DNA from: Streptomyces inhibens
GTDB taxonomy: Bacteria > Actinomycetota > Actinomycetes > Streptomycetales > Streptomycetaceae
Assembly (NCBI RefSeq): GCF_003389455.1
Contig: NZ_QUAC01000019.1
Span: 40,172-77,365 of the forward strand
Direction: 5' to 3'
Length of the DNA stretch: 37,194 bases
Shown here in pieces: positions 1 through 7,902 of this stretch; positions within the stretch are counted from its first letter, which is position 1; each line of letters opens with the position of its first letter. The notes under the pieces were generated by a model. It was not told the DNA's origin. It made no database searches and worked only from the letters and a program-made list of their open reading frames with translations. A program made the translations under genes and the position numbers.

Positions 1-439
1 CGTGCCCGAGCGCGACCAGGGCGTTGATCCCGCTCTCGCCCGCAGGCGTCCCGTTCAGCCACACCCCGGCGATGGCCCGTGGGTTGTAGGTGTGCGAGAG
101 AGCCGACGGGGCACCGCCCATCGACCCGTGGTACGAGACGAAGAAGACCCCGTCGAACGAGGCGTCGAGGCCCTGCATCATGTAGAGCGGTTTGTGACGG
201 CCGGACAGGTACCGGGCGCGGCCCGCGAGCCGGTCCGGCCGGAGGTTGGCCATCGCCGAATGCGAGTCGTTGACCAGGAATTCGCTCGCGCCGGCGGCCA
301 TCGCGCCCTCGATCGCGGCATTGACCTCTTCCTGGAGCAGATCGCGGAAGTACCCGTACTGGGCGCCCGACGGTCTGCACTGGTCCCAGTCGACGACCCC
401 GGCGGTGCCCTCCATGTCCGACGAGACAAAGATCTTCAC
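1..439 (-). CDS. D-aminopeptidase, DppA/M55 family (partial)
   Basis: Only the N-terminal 146 codons are present; the gene runs off the left edge. The protein begins VKIFVSSDMEGTAG, the hallmark N-terminus of M55 zinc D-aminopeptidases (DppA), in which the Asp and Glu of D-x-E bind the di-zinc centre. Further on it has NDSHSAM and SYHGSMGG, which carry metal-binding or active-site histidines in this family. DppA of Bacillus releases N-terminal D-amino acids from short peptides. The GTG start overlaps the stop of the upstream tautomerase gene (GTGA), so the two are probably translated together. The family call is firm; the substrate is unknown. A link with the nearby arylglycine genes is possible but not shown. 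Confidence 0.88.
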   Translation of the reverse strand, partial: MKIFVSSDMEGTAGVVDWDQCRPSGAQYGYFRDLLQEEVNAAIEGAMAAGASEFLVNDSHSAMANLRPDRLAGRARYLSGRHKPLYMMQGLDASFDGVFFVSYHGSMGGAPSALSHTYNPRAIAGVWLNGTPAGESGINALVALGH

Positions 440-825
440 AGTGCTCCCGATGCCCCGGGGGTGGCGGGGGCGACATGTTTGCGGTAGGCCGCACCGAGGT
501 CGCGCACGTCCACGGATGCATGGACCGTCGTGCCGGGCACGGACGCCGTATGGCTGCGCACCAGCCCCAGGACGGCCTGGCTCAGCGCGGACTTGGCCTC
601 CGCCGTACGGCCGGGAAGGATCGCGAACTCCACGTGAATGAGGGCTTGTTCGGGCTCACCGTGTGCGATGACGGCCTCGTCGACGCACCGGAAGCGTGTC
701 TTGCAGCTTTCGACGGTGATGCCGTCGACCGTCTTGGCGGCCAGTGAGTGAAGTTCGAGCGCGAAGCGACGACGATCGAAGGACCCTTGCAGCGCTTCGT
801 CGTACTCAACGAGGATGTGCGGCAT
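436..825 (-). CDS. 5-carboxymethyl-2-hydroxymuconate isomerase-like tautomerase
   Basis: 129 aa. It starts MPHILVEYDEAL, matching the CHMI (HpaF) branch of the tautomerase superfamily, in which Pro1 is the catalytic base once Met is removed. The length fits the family (about 125 aa). In homoprotocatechuate breakdown the enzyme isomerises 5-carboxymethyl-2-hydroxymuconate. No other gene of that pathway is near, so a different enol or keto acid may be the substrate; enolisable arylpyruvates are a candidate because hmaS and prephenate dehydrogenase lie upstream. A purine-rich AGAGAGA precedes the ATG. The stop overlaps the GTG of the dppA-like gene. A 134-base gap holding a tandem repeat separates it from the dehydrogenase gene. 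Confidence 0.75.
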   Translation of the reverse strand: MPHILVEYDEALQGSFDRRRFALELHSLAAKTVDGITVESCKTRFRCVDEAVIAHGEPEQALIHVEFAILPGRTAEAKSALSQAVLGLVRSHTASVPGTTVHASVDVRDLGAAYRKHVAPATPGASGAL

Positions 826-858
826 TCTCTCTCCCGGTTCGGACGGTGTCTTGCTCAG

Positions 859-924
859 GGACTGCTTTACGGACTGCTTTCAACGACTGCTTTTACGGAC
901 TGCCTCACGCACTGTCTTACGGAC
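859..924. repeat. Degenerate 12-13 bp tandem repeat in an intergenic gap
   Basis: Five copies of ACTGCTTT-like units begin at 861, 873, 886, 899 and 911, spaced 12, 13, 13 and 12 bases. The fullest form is ACGGACTGCTTT. The block fills much of the gap between the prephenate dehydrogenase gene and the tautomerase gene. Copies differ at one to three positions, so this is a decayed or functional degenerate array rather than a fresh slippage product. Confidence 0.75.
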
Positions 925-959
925 CATGGCCCGGCGGAAGTACGCGTAGGAGCGGGACG

Positions 960-2111
960 CTAACGGACCGCCCAGCCGCGGTCGCGCAACGCGTCGGTGA
1001 GGGGGCGCGCAACGTCGGGGGCGACCAGCAGCTCGACCGAACCGTGTGGCGGCGGCACCCTGTGCGACGCACGCCGCGCCTCCGGCGCATCCCGCACATC
1101 CGACGCGTCCGCCCCGTTCGGCACAGGCGGAAGGACCATGCCCTCCAGGTCCACCCGCGCGTCGCCCACGTCGTCGAGCAGCCGCTCCAGCTGCCGGCTG
1201 CGGTCGTCACCGAGGGCGACCGAGAGTGCGGCGGGGGGATGTGCCCCCGGGCTGCCGTACGGGGTGGCGATGCGCCCCCGGCCCTCGTTGCCGCGACGCA
1301 GTATCTCGGTGAGGTCGGCCAGGGCAGCGCCGTGCTGTTCCGGTGAGTCCTGCGTCAGCCGGCCCAGCGCCTCGGCGGTTCGCTGCAGATCCGCGGTGAG
1401 TTCGGTGAGCAGCGGGCCGACGGCCGCGGCATTGGCGGCGAGGATGTCCGCCCACAGCGCGGCATCGCCGGCCGCGACCCGGGTGACGTCCCGCATGCCG
1501 CGGCCGGCCAGCCGTACCGCGTAGTCCTCGCCCTCCAGCAGCCGGGCGGCGGTCAGACTCGCCATCACGTGCGGCAGATGGGAGATCAGCGCCACGGCCC
1601 GGTCGTGGTCCGGCGGGTCCAGCAGCACCGGTACGGCGTTGCACAGCGACACCAGCTCCAACGCACGGTTGAGTGCGCTCTCGCTGGTTTCGGGTGTGGG
1701 CGTGAGCACCCAGTGACGGTCCTGAAAGAGATCGGCGCGGGCCGACAGCGGTCCGGAGCGTTCCCGCCCGGCCAGCGGATGCCCTCCCACCAGGACGGTG
1801 GTGTCGCATCCGAGGGCCAGGCATTCGGCGTGCGGAAGCGCCTTGACGCTCGCCACGTCCGTGTACACCTTGGCCAGTTCGGCCTTCTGATGGTCCGCGA
1901 TGGTTCTGGCGATGTCCGAAGGAGGGACCGCGATCACCGCGATGTCCACCGGGGCCGACGGTGGTTCGGGCGTCCCCGCGCCCCGCGCGGCGGCGATGCG
2001 CAGGCTCTCGCGGTCGCGGTCGATCAAGTGGGTGGTCACTCCCCGGGCGGTCAGTGCCAGGGCGATCGATGTACCGATGAGACCGGTGCCGACGACTGCA
2101 GCGGAATGCAA
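960..2111 (-). CDS. Prephenate dehydrogenase (TyrA/Pdh)
   Basis: 383 aa. It converts prephenate to 4-hydroxyphenylpyruvate with NAD(P). The N-terminus has a Rossmann dinucleotide site, GTGLIGTS (residues 8-15), and the family signature GGHPLAGRERSG follows near residue 113. The helical dimerisation part runs to about residue 285, and the last 80-90 residues resemble a regulatory ACT-type tail. The start is TTG; no ATG or GTG fits upstream of the Rossmann strand, and AGGAG lies eight bases ahead. In glycopeptide and CDA clusters a dedicated Pdh feeds hydroxyphenylpyruvate to HmaS; this copy, downstream of hmaS-hmo-hpgT, plausibly does the same. A GC palindrome lies between it and the exporter gene, so its expression may be partly separate. 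A housekeeping role cannot be excluded, as those enzymes also carry ACT tails. Confidence 0.9.
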   Translation of the reverse strand: MHSAAVVGTGLIGTSIALALTARGVTTHLIDRDRESLRIAAARGAGTPEPPSAPVDIAVIAVPPSDIARTIADHQKAELAKVYTDVASVKALPHAECLALGCDTTVLVGGHPLAGRERSGPLSARADLFQDRHWVLTPTPETSESALNRALELVSLCNAVPVLLDPPDHDRAVALISHLPHVMASLTAARLLEGEDYAVRLAGRGMRDVTRVAAGDAALWADILAANAAAVGPLLTELTADLQRTAEALGRLTQDSPEQHGAALADLTEILRRGNEGRGRIATPYGSPGAHPPAALSVALGDDRSRQLERLLDDVGDARVDLEGMVLPPVPNGADASDVRDAPEARRASHRVPPPHGSVELLVAPDVARPLTDALRDRGWAVR

Positions 2112-2148
2112 GGTGTCGCTCCTCGACCGTGGTGAGATGGGCGGCGAG

Positions 2149-2166
2149 CCGTCCGGGCCCGGACGG
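2149..2166. terminator. GC-rich perfect palindrome between exporter and tyrA genes
   Basis: CCGTCCGGGCCCGGACGG is an 18-base perfect palindrome. Its right 13 bases (CGGGCCCGGACGG) recur at 2176-2188. It can fold into a strong hairpin just after the EamA gene and before tyrA. There is no T-tract, so it could be a partial terminator, an attenuator or an operator. Confidence 0.5.
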
Positions 2167-2202
2167 AGTGCTGGGCGGGCCCGGACGGTCCTCGGGACGG
2201 CG

Positions 2203-3138
2203 CTACCCGTCGGCCGGGGCCTGTGCCGCCGGCTCCGCGGGGATTTCCTTGCGGGTCAGACGCCGTAGCAGCGCCGGATTCATCAGCATCACGGCGTTGC
2301 CGATCAGGATCAGCACCACGCCCGCCAGGTCCCGCGCCGTCCAGTGGAATTTCTCGAACACCGTGGACAGCAGAAGCGCCACGATCGGGAAGAGCACCAT
2401 CGCATACGCGGCGCGCTCGCCCCCGATCCGGCCGAGCAGGGTGAGATAGGCGCCGAAGCCGATCACCGAGCCGAAGACGGCGAGGTAGACGAGCGAGCCG
2501 GCGTACTTGAGCGTGGGATCGAACAGCGCTCCGTCACCGAAGATCGCGGCGAACGGCACCAGCAGCAGCGCCCCGTAAGCCATCGCATACCCGGTTCCCT
2601 GGACCACCGGAATACCCGCGGCCTGGGTCTTGCCGGAGACCACATTGCCCAGGCAGAAGACCAGGGTGCCGATGGCCGAGAGCACGATGCCCTGGCCCGA
2701 TCCGGAGCTGAGGCCGAAGTGCTGGAACTCCGGCCAGAACACCGTGACGATGCCCAGCAGCCCGACCCCGCCGCCGATGAGCATCTTCGTGGTGATCGAG
2801 CGGCGGAAGAAGAGCCGCGCGAAGACCATGTTCACCACCAGCGACATCGCGAAGATGATCGAGACAAGGCCGGTGGTCAGATGCTGTTCGGCAAAGTAGA
2901 AACAGACGAAGTTGGTGGAGAACATCAGCCCGCCCATGAGCGCGAACTGACCGTGCACACGCAGCGGATAGCGCAGCGGCAGACCGCGCAGCCGAGCCCA
3001 CGCCAGCAGGATCAGCGCCGCCAGGGCGAAGCGGTACGCGATCGACACCGTGGGGTGCACATCCCCCAGCTGGCCCTTGATGGCCAGCCAGGTGGAGCCC
3101 CAGATCAGCACCGTCACGACGTACAGGACGGCGTTCAT
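2203..3138 (-). CDS. EamA/DMT-family membrane transporter, probable exporter
   Basis: 311 aa with about ten hydrophobic segments in two EamA repeats. It starts MNAVLYVVTVLIWGSTWLAI, the typical first helix of drug/metabolite transporters (RhaT/YdcZ-like EamA). A basic tail (RRLTRKEIPAEP) ends it. Many family members export amino acids or small metabolites. The ATG overlaps the stop of the hpgT-like gene (ATGA), so it is translationally coupled to the Hpg genes. This suggests, by inference, that it exports Hpg or its derivative. The transport direction and substrate cannot be read from sequence. Confidence 0.85.
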   Translation of the reverse strand: MNAVLYVVTVLIWGSTWLAIKGQLGDVHPTVSIAYRFALAALILLAWARLRGLPLRYPLRVHGQFALMGGLMFSTNFVCFYFAEQHLTTGLVSIIFAMSLVVNMVFARLFFRRSITTKMLIGGGVGLLGIVTVFWPEFQHFGLSSGSGQGIVLSAIGTLVFCLGNVVSGKTQAAGIPVVQGTGYAMAYGALLLVPFAAIFGDGALFDPTLKYAGSLVYLAVFGSVIGFGAYLTLLGRIGGERAAYAMVLFPIVALLLSTVFEKFHWTARDLAGVVLILIGNAVMLMNPALLRRLTRKEIPAEPAAQAPADG

Positions 3139-4454
3139 ACACAGCTCCGTTCCAGCAGACCGACCAACCGGCGGGCGCCCTCGGCGACTTGGTCCGGCGT
3201 CAAATAGCTCAGGGAGAGCCGCATCTGGTACCGGCCGCCACCGCCGTCCGGATAGAAGTAGCTCATCGGGGTCCAGATCACTCCGTGCTCGCGGGCGGAC
3301 TCCTCCAGCAGCGCATTGTCCGCCGGGACGGGGAGGGTCAGGGTGAGGAAGAACCCGCCCTCGGGCGAATTCCAGTGGATCCCGGCCGCCTCGCGCCGCT
3401 CCGGAGGCAGCAGCCGTTCGAGGGAGTCGAGCAGGACCGCCAGATTCTCCTGGTAGAAGTCGGCGGCCGGTTTGTTGGCCTCCCGCAGACGGAAGTCGTG
3501 GGTGAGCAGCATGCCCCCGATCACCGCCTGGCTGAGCGCCGGGGTGTTCACCGTCACCATGCCCTTGATCTTGGACAGTTCGTCCGCCAGCAGGGTGCGG
3601 CTGCCGTCCGCTGCCTGGACGAGCTGGTCGGCGACGACATAACCGACCCGGGCGCCAGGGAAGCAGGTCTTGGCGAAGGAGCCGAGATAGATCACTCGCT
3701 GCCGGGTGTCCAGCGCCTTGAGCGTGGGCAGCCCGGTGCCGGTGCGGGTGAAGAACCCGTACGGATTGTCCTCCAGGAGGAGCAGGTCCTCCTCCTCGGC
3801 CAGTTCGAGCAGTTGTTGGCGCGTGGTGAGGGGCAGACAGGTGCCGGTGGGGTTGGAGAAGTCCGGCACGACATAGAACGCCCGCGGCCGCTTCCCGGCC
3901 GCCCGCAGGTCGGCGACCGTCCGCCGCAGTACTTCCGGGTCGGCGCCGTTCTCACCGTCCGGTACATGCGCGGTCTCGATGTCCAGCAGCCGGGCCGCTC
4001 CCGTGATGCCGACGTAGCAGGGAGAGGAGACCAGCAGGACGTCCGAGGGGTCGGCGAACAGGGCACGGAGGACGATGAACATGCCCTCCTGGCAGCCCAC
4101 GGTGACCACCAGGGACTCCGGGGCCGCTTCGATGCCCTCGTCGTTGCGCAGGGCGCGGGCCACCAGTTCATGGATCTGGCCGTTGGTGCGCCCGTACTGG
4201 AAGAGCAGCGTGCGGACCTCGTCCGGGGTCCGGCCCTGCTCCTCGGAGAGATACCGCTTGTAGGCGTCGAGGTAGGAGCCGATCCGCTCGACCTCGAAGA
4301 GCCCTTCGTACGGGCGGCCCGGACCGAAGGAGATCGCCTGGGGGTAACGGGAGGTGACCTCGTTGAGGAAGTTCATCACCTCCATGAGCGGATCGCCGAG
4401 CGAGCCGTGCAGCCCTTGGGCCGACAGCACGGTGGTGGGGGAGCCGTCACTCAC
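3135..4454 (-). CDS. hpgT: 4-hydroxyphenylglycine aminotransferase (HpgT-like)
   Basis: 439 aa, fold-type I PLP aminotransferase. The N-terminal block (GDPLMEVMNFLNEV, then SFGPGRPYEGLF) and FQYGRTNG follow the HpgT pattern of glycopeptide clusters closely. The Schiff-base lysine is K262 in GSFAKTCFPGARVGY; DNPYG (about 229-233) is the usual pyridine-ring region. HpgT transfers the amino group of L-Tyr to 4-hydroxybenzoylformate, giving L-Hpg and regenerating hydroxyphenylpyruvate. I chose the GTG at 4454 because it makes the GTGA overlap with the dioxygenase gene and gives the normal family length; a longer frame upstream encodes low-complexity Arg-rich sequence that is an overlap artefact. 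The phenylglycine enzyme PglE is a close relative, so the aryl substrate is inferred from hmaS and hmo. Confidence 0.88.
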   Translation of the reverse strand: MSDGSPTTVLSAQGLHGSLGDPLMEVMNFLNEVTSRYPQAISFGPGRPYEGLFEVERIGSYLDAYKRYLSEEQGRTPDEVRTLLFQYGRTNGQIHELVARALRNDEGIEAAPESLVVTVGCQEGMFIVLRALFADPSDVLLVSSPCYVGITGAARLLDIETAHVPDGENGADPEVLRRTVADLRAAGKRPRAFYVVPDFSNPTGTCLPLTTRQQLLELAEEEDLLLLEDNPYGFFTRTGTGLPTLKALDTRQRVIYLGSFAKTCFPGARVGYVVADQLVQAADGSRTLLADELSKIKGMVTVNTPALSQAVIGGMLLTHDFRLREANKPAADFYQENLAVLLDSLERLLPPERREAAGIHWNSPEGGFFLTLTLPVPADNALLEESAREHGVIWTPMSYFYPDGGGGRYQMRLSLSYLTPDQVAEGARRLVGLLERSCV

Positions 4455-5368
4455 CGGGCGTCCTCCCACAGGACGGGGCAGAAGGCCGGGTCGGTGTAGT
4501 CGGGGTGGCCCTGGGCGTCCGCGCGGACGAGTACGTCGTTGTTGTAGACGACGCGCTCGCCGTTGGACAGACCGAAGGGCCGCCACTGGTTGGTCCGGTC
4601 CTGCAGATGCAGGGAAATCGCGCGGCGGGGGCGGTCGCTGACGTTGTATCCGCTGCCGTGATAGGTGCGGCAGTGGTGGAAGCTGATGTGTCCCTTGGGG
4701 ATGTTCACGGGGACCTTTTGTACCTCAGCCTGGTTGTAGGCGGCGTTCTCCGCGAGCATGTCCTCCAGCTCCGACCGGTCGCGGTCGGCGAAGTGCCGGC
4801 TGGTGGAGTCGTCCCCGCCGATCTCCTTCCAGCGGTGACTGCCGTCGACCATCGTGATCGTCCCCATCTCCTCGTCACAGTCGTGGAAGGGGATGAAGGC
4901 GGTGAGCATCTCGTCGGAGGAGCAGGTCTGCCAGTAGTGGCGGTCGAAGTGCCAGGGCACGATGTTGCGGGAGTCGTCCGCACGCGGCGGCTTGTGGATC
5001 AGCGTGCTGTTCCACAGCCGTATCTGGCTGGTCTCCGCTATGCGCGCCGCGACCGCCGCGATGATCGGCTTGGACAGGATGCTGCGGATGGTGTCGTCCT
5101 CGTAGAAGATGTAGTCGTTGTGCCGGTGCACATCACCCTGCGAGGGCTCCCAGTACGCCAGGCGCGGCGGCCGCGTCGGCAGGGTGCGGTCCCGGTGGCC
5201 GGCGTAGAAGCGGTCACTGGCGGAGTTCAGCAGATCGACCTCCTCATCGGTGAGCAGCTTCTTCGACAGATACCAGCCGTGCTCCTGATAGAACTGCACC
5301 TCGTCGTCCGAGGGCAAGAGGTCCTGCTCGGCAGCGGTCAGCGTGAAGCGCGCGTCATTGTTCGTCAT
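4451..5368 (-). CDS. Phytanoyl-CoA dioxygenase (PhyH)-like Fe(II)/2-oxoglutarate oxygenase
   Basis: 305 aa. The non-haem iron facial triad is visible: H140 and D142 in VPWHFDRHYW, and H237 in CRTYHGSGYN; R249 in RPRRAISLHLQ is placed to bind 2-oxoglutarate. The length fits PhyH-type small-molecule hydroxylases. It sits between hmo and hpgT with 4-base overlaps on both sides, so it is made together with the Hpg enzymes. Canonical Hpg synthesis does not need it. By inference it hydroxylates, desaturates or otherwise oxidises an intermediate, or Hpg itself, and so defines the final product. I know of no close functional precedent for this position, so the reaction is left open. Confidence 0.87.
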   Translation of the reverse strand: MTNNDARFTLTAAEQDLLPSDDEVQFYQEHGWYLSKKLLTDEEVDLLNSASDRFYAGHRDRTLPTRPPRLAYWEPSQGDVHRHNDYIFYEDDTIRSILSKPIIAAVAARIAETSQIRLWNSTLIHKPPRADDSRNIVPWHFDRHYWQTCSSDEMLTAFIPFHDCDEEMGTITMVDGSHRWKEIGGDDSTSRHFADRDRSELEDMLAENAAYNQAEVQKVPVNIPKGHISFHHCRTYHGSGYNVSDRPRRAISLHLQDRTNQWRPFGLSNGERVVYNNDVLVRADAQGHPDYTDPAFCPVLWEDAR

Positions 5369-6546
5369 GCCATGTCCCTGTCGTTCGTAGTGAGGGGGTG
5401 TGCAAGGCCGGGGGAGTGATGGAGCAGATCGGGGGTGAGGGCGTCGAGGCGGGGCCGGCCGGTCAGTGCCATCGCCTCCTCCAGTTCCGCCCGGAGGGTG
5501 GAAAGGACCCGTTCGACGCCGGCGGCACCGTCGACGGCCAGGCCCCACAGGACCGGGCGGCCGACCAGCACCGCCCGGGCACCCAGCGCCAGCGCCTTGA
5601 GCACGTCCGTACCGCGGCGGATCCCGCCGTCGACGAGGACCTCGCACTCGCTCGGCACGGCCGCGACGACCTCGGGCAGTGCGTCCAGCGCCGCCACTGC
5701 GCCGTCGAGTTGGCGGCCGCCGTGCGTGGACACGATCAGACCCTCCACCCCGAGGCCGGCCGCCTGCCGGGCGTCCTCCGCGGTGAGTACGCCCTTCAGC
5801 ACCAGCGGCAGGCTGGTCAGCGAGCGCAACCAGGCCAGGTCCTCCCAGGTGAAGGCGGCGTCGTGGTGCCGGGCCGCGTGGTCGGCCAGTGTGGAGCCGC
5901 CGGCGCGACCGCTGTGCAGCCCGGCCTTGTGGCCGTCGTCGAGATTGGCCGGCCGGATGTGCGACGGCAGGCTGAAGCCGTTGCGCAGATCGCGCTCCCG
6001 GCGCGCCATCCGGGGGGTGTCGACCGTGATCACCAGAGCCCGGTAGCCGGCGGCCTCGGCCCGGCGCACGAGCGACTCGGTGACCTTCCGCTCGCGCAGC
6101 ACGTAGAGCTGCAGCCACAGCGGTCCGGTCGCGGCTCGCGCGCTCTCCTCCAGAGTCCGGCTCGCGAAGGTGCTGGCGATCGTGAGCGCGCCCACCTCAC
6201 CGGCCGCGCGGACGGTGGCGGTCTCGCCCTCCGGATCGACCAGTCGGTGGTACGCCATGGGCGCGATCCCGATGGGCAGGGCCACCGGACGGCCGAGCAG
6301 GGTGGTGCTCACCTCGCAGTGGGACACATCGACCAGGACCCGGGGGCGGAACCGGTACCGGTCGAATGCCGCGCGGTCGCCGCGCAGGGTCACCTCGTCG
6401 CCGCTGCCGCCGGCGATGTAGTCCCACACGGCCCGGTCCAGCTTGGCCCGGGCCGCTGCCGCATAGTCCTGCGGGGACAGCAGCACGTCCCGCTCGGGGG
6501 CGTCGGTCGCGTCGGACCGGCCGGCAAGGTCGGCCCGGGCGGTCAT
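5365..6546 (-). CDS. hmo: 4-hydroxymandelate oxidase, FMN-dependent (Hmo)
   Basis: 393 aa, FMN-dependent alpha-hydroxy-acid dehydrogenase family (lactate/mandelate oxidase). Visible marks: DYIAGGSGDEVTLRGD near the N-terminus, K251 (LPLVLKGV), the catalytic H275 and R278 in STHGGRQLDG, and the phosphate-binding DGGIRRGTDVLKALALGA from D306. It should oxidise L-4-hydroxymandelate to 4-hydroxybenzoylformate, the second step towards Hpg. The ATG overlaps the hmaS stop and its own stop overlaps the dioxygenase start, so it sits in a tightly coupled operon. Family membership is certain; the substrate rests on the hmaS and hpgT neighbours. Confidence 0.9.
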   Translation of the reverse strand: MTARADLAGRSDATDAPERDVLLSPQDYAAAARAKLDRAVWDYIAGGSGDEVTLRGDRAAFDRYRFRPRVLVDVSHCEVSTTLLGRPVALPIGIAPMAYHRLVDPEGETATVRAAGEVGALTIASTFASRTLEESARAATGPLWLQLYVLRERKVTESLVRRAEAAGYRALVITVDTPRMARRERDLRNGFSLPSHIRPANLDDGHKAGLHSGRAGGSTLADHAARHHDAAFTWEDLAWLRSLTSLPLVLKGVLTAEDARQAAGLGVEGLIVSTHGGRQLDGAVAALDALPEVVAAVPSECEVLVDGGIRRGTDVLKALALGARAVLVGRPVLWGLAVDGAAGVERVLSTLRAELEEAMALTGRPRLDALTPDLLHHSPGLAHPLTTNDRDMA

Positions 6547-7652
6547 GCGCCGGCCCTCGCCGCGGCGCCGACGGGTACGGCCGCATTCGGATCGGTGCCG
6601 CGCTCGCGCTCCACGGCCTCGTAGAGGGCCTTGATGTTGCCGCTGCCGAAGGTACGGGCATCGAGCCGCTGGATCAGCTCGAAGAACACCGTCCGGCGGG
6701 CGTAGGGGGAGCGGGTGAACACCTGCACCAGCTGGCCCCATTCGTCGCGGTCGGCCAGCAGACCCAGCTCCTGGAGCACCGCCGGGTCGATGTCCACCTC
6801 GATGCCGCGGTCGGCCAGCGAGGAGTAGTAACCAGCCGGCGTGGAGAGCAACTCCACGCCGGAGTCGCGGAGTTCGCGGGCCGCCCGGACGATGTCGTCC
6901 GTGCCGTAAGCCACATGCTGGACGCCGGGGCCGTCGAAACCGTCGAGGAAATCGTTGAGCTGACCACGGTCGCCGACCGGGTCGGGCTCCACCATCGTGA
7001 AGGTGATCCCCCGGGTCTCGTCCTGCACGACCTTCGACGCCATCGCCTGGCCGCCGATCACGATGTACTCGTCGTAGGTGTGCCGCAGTCCCAGCGCCCG
7101 CTGGTAGAAGTCGACCATGGTGTCCAGCGAACCGGCGCGCAGGCACAGCGCGAGGTGATCGACCGACCGCAGCAGCGCGGGCCCCGAGGCGACGCCGTCC
7201 CCGATGGGGCGGTATCGCCCGGGCAGGAAAGGACCTGACGGGTCGTCACGCTGGACGAACGTATGGACCAGGTCGTTGGTCGCCGCGATGGTGGCCCGCG
7301 TGACCCGGCCATCGGCGTCCTCGAACGTCTCCGGTTCCGCGACGGCGTCGGCGCCGGCGGCCACCGCCCGCTCGAAGTCGCCGACCGCATCGGTCGACCG
7401 CAGGGCCACATCGCGCACCCCGTCGCCGTGCCTGCGCACAAAACGCGATGCCGCATGGTCGGCGTGCAGGGCGGAGGTCAGCACCAGGCGGACGCCGCCG
7501 TGCGCCAGCACCAGCGAGCGGGCGCCGGCCAGCCCGGTGAGCGGGCCTGCCTCGGCCACCACCTGGAAGCCGTAGGTGCCGCAGTAGTAATGGGAGGCCT
7601 GATAGACGTCCCCCACGAAGAACTCGACATGGTCGATGGAATGGGCGGTCAC
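6543..7652 (-). CDS. hmaS: 4-hydroxymandelate synthase (HmaS)
   Basis: 369 aa, HPPD-like double vicinal-oxygen-chelate enzyme. Predicted iron ligands are H166 (SVDHLALC), H246 (VQHVAYG) and E325 (TVFFELIQR). The C-terminal block reads GSGNIKALYEAVE. HPPDs usually have Phe (GNFKALFE) where this has Ile340, and Ile is what I recall for hydroxymandelate synthases. With AMASKVV around S206 this favours HmaS over HPPD. HmaS turns 4-hydroxyphenylpyruvate into L-4-hydroxymandelate and CO2. I placed the start at GTG 7652, giving VTAHSIDHVEFFV, because homologues begin just before this strand; no strong ribosome site is visible there and the start is the weakest point. It is the first gene of the operon; a hairpin 100 bases upstream insulates it from dhaL. 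Confidence 0.9.
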   Translation of the reverse strand: MTAHSIDHVEFFVGDVYQASHYYCGTYGFQVVAEAGPLTGLAGARSLVLAHGGVRLVLTSALHADHAASRFVRRHGDGVRDVALRSTDAVGDFERAVAAGADAVAEPETFEDADGRVTRATIAATNDLVHTFVQRDDPSGPFLPGRYRPIGDGVASGPALLRSVDHLALCLRAGSLDTMVDFYQRALGLRHTYDEYIVIGGQAMASKVVQDETRGITFTMVEPDPVGDRGQLNDFLDGFDGPGVQHVAYGTDDIVRAARELRDSGVELLSTPAGYYSSLADRGIEVDIDPAVLQELGLLADRDEWGQLVQVFTRSPYARRTVFFELIQRLDARTFGSGNIKALYEAVERERGTDPNAAVPVGAAARAGA

Positions 7653-7750
7653 GTTGATCCAATCGTCGTTCGGGATGGGGTGCGGGCGCGCCTTTGCGTC
7701 GTACGGGAGCTGGGGAGTCGGCGGCAGCGGGAGGCTCCGCCCGACTGGCC

Positions 7751-7772
7751 GCGGCAGGCTGTCACCTGCCGC
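7751..7772. terminator. Hairpin between dhaL and hmaS
   Basis: GCGGCAGG (7751-7758), a six-base loop and CCTGCCGC (7765-7772) form a perfect 8-bp stem without a T-tract. It lies in the 250-base gap after the dhaL stop and before hmaS, on the same strand as both, so it probably ends the dhaL transcript. Confidence 0.5.
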
Positions 7773-7902
7773 GTCGCCGGGGGCCGCTTCCGCGGCGACT
7801 CCGGGCGCGAACAGCGCCACGCCGGCACGACGGGGCGAACCGTCGGCCCGTGGACGCCAAGGAGCGTTGGGGGGAAGAGTTACGGAGTGGCCGGCCGCGG
7901 CG

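Noticed and set aside
859..924. Possible CRISPR-like array
   Set aside because: Units are only 12-13 bases with no unique spacers; no cas genes are near.
3189..4499. 436-codon plus-strand frame over hpgT
   Set aside because: Mirror of a well-conserved aminotransferase; no recognisable domain.
6543..7652. Housekeeping 4-hydroxyphenylpyruvate dioxygenase instead of HmaS
   Set aside because: Ile340 replaces the usual HPPD Phe and the gene is coupled to hmo and hpgT; tyrosine-degradation partners (homogentisate dioxygenase) are absent.
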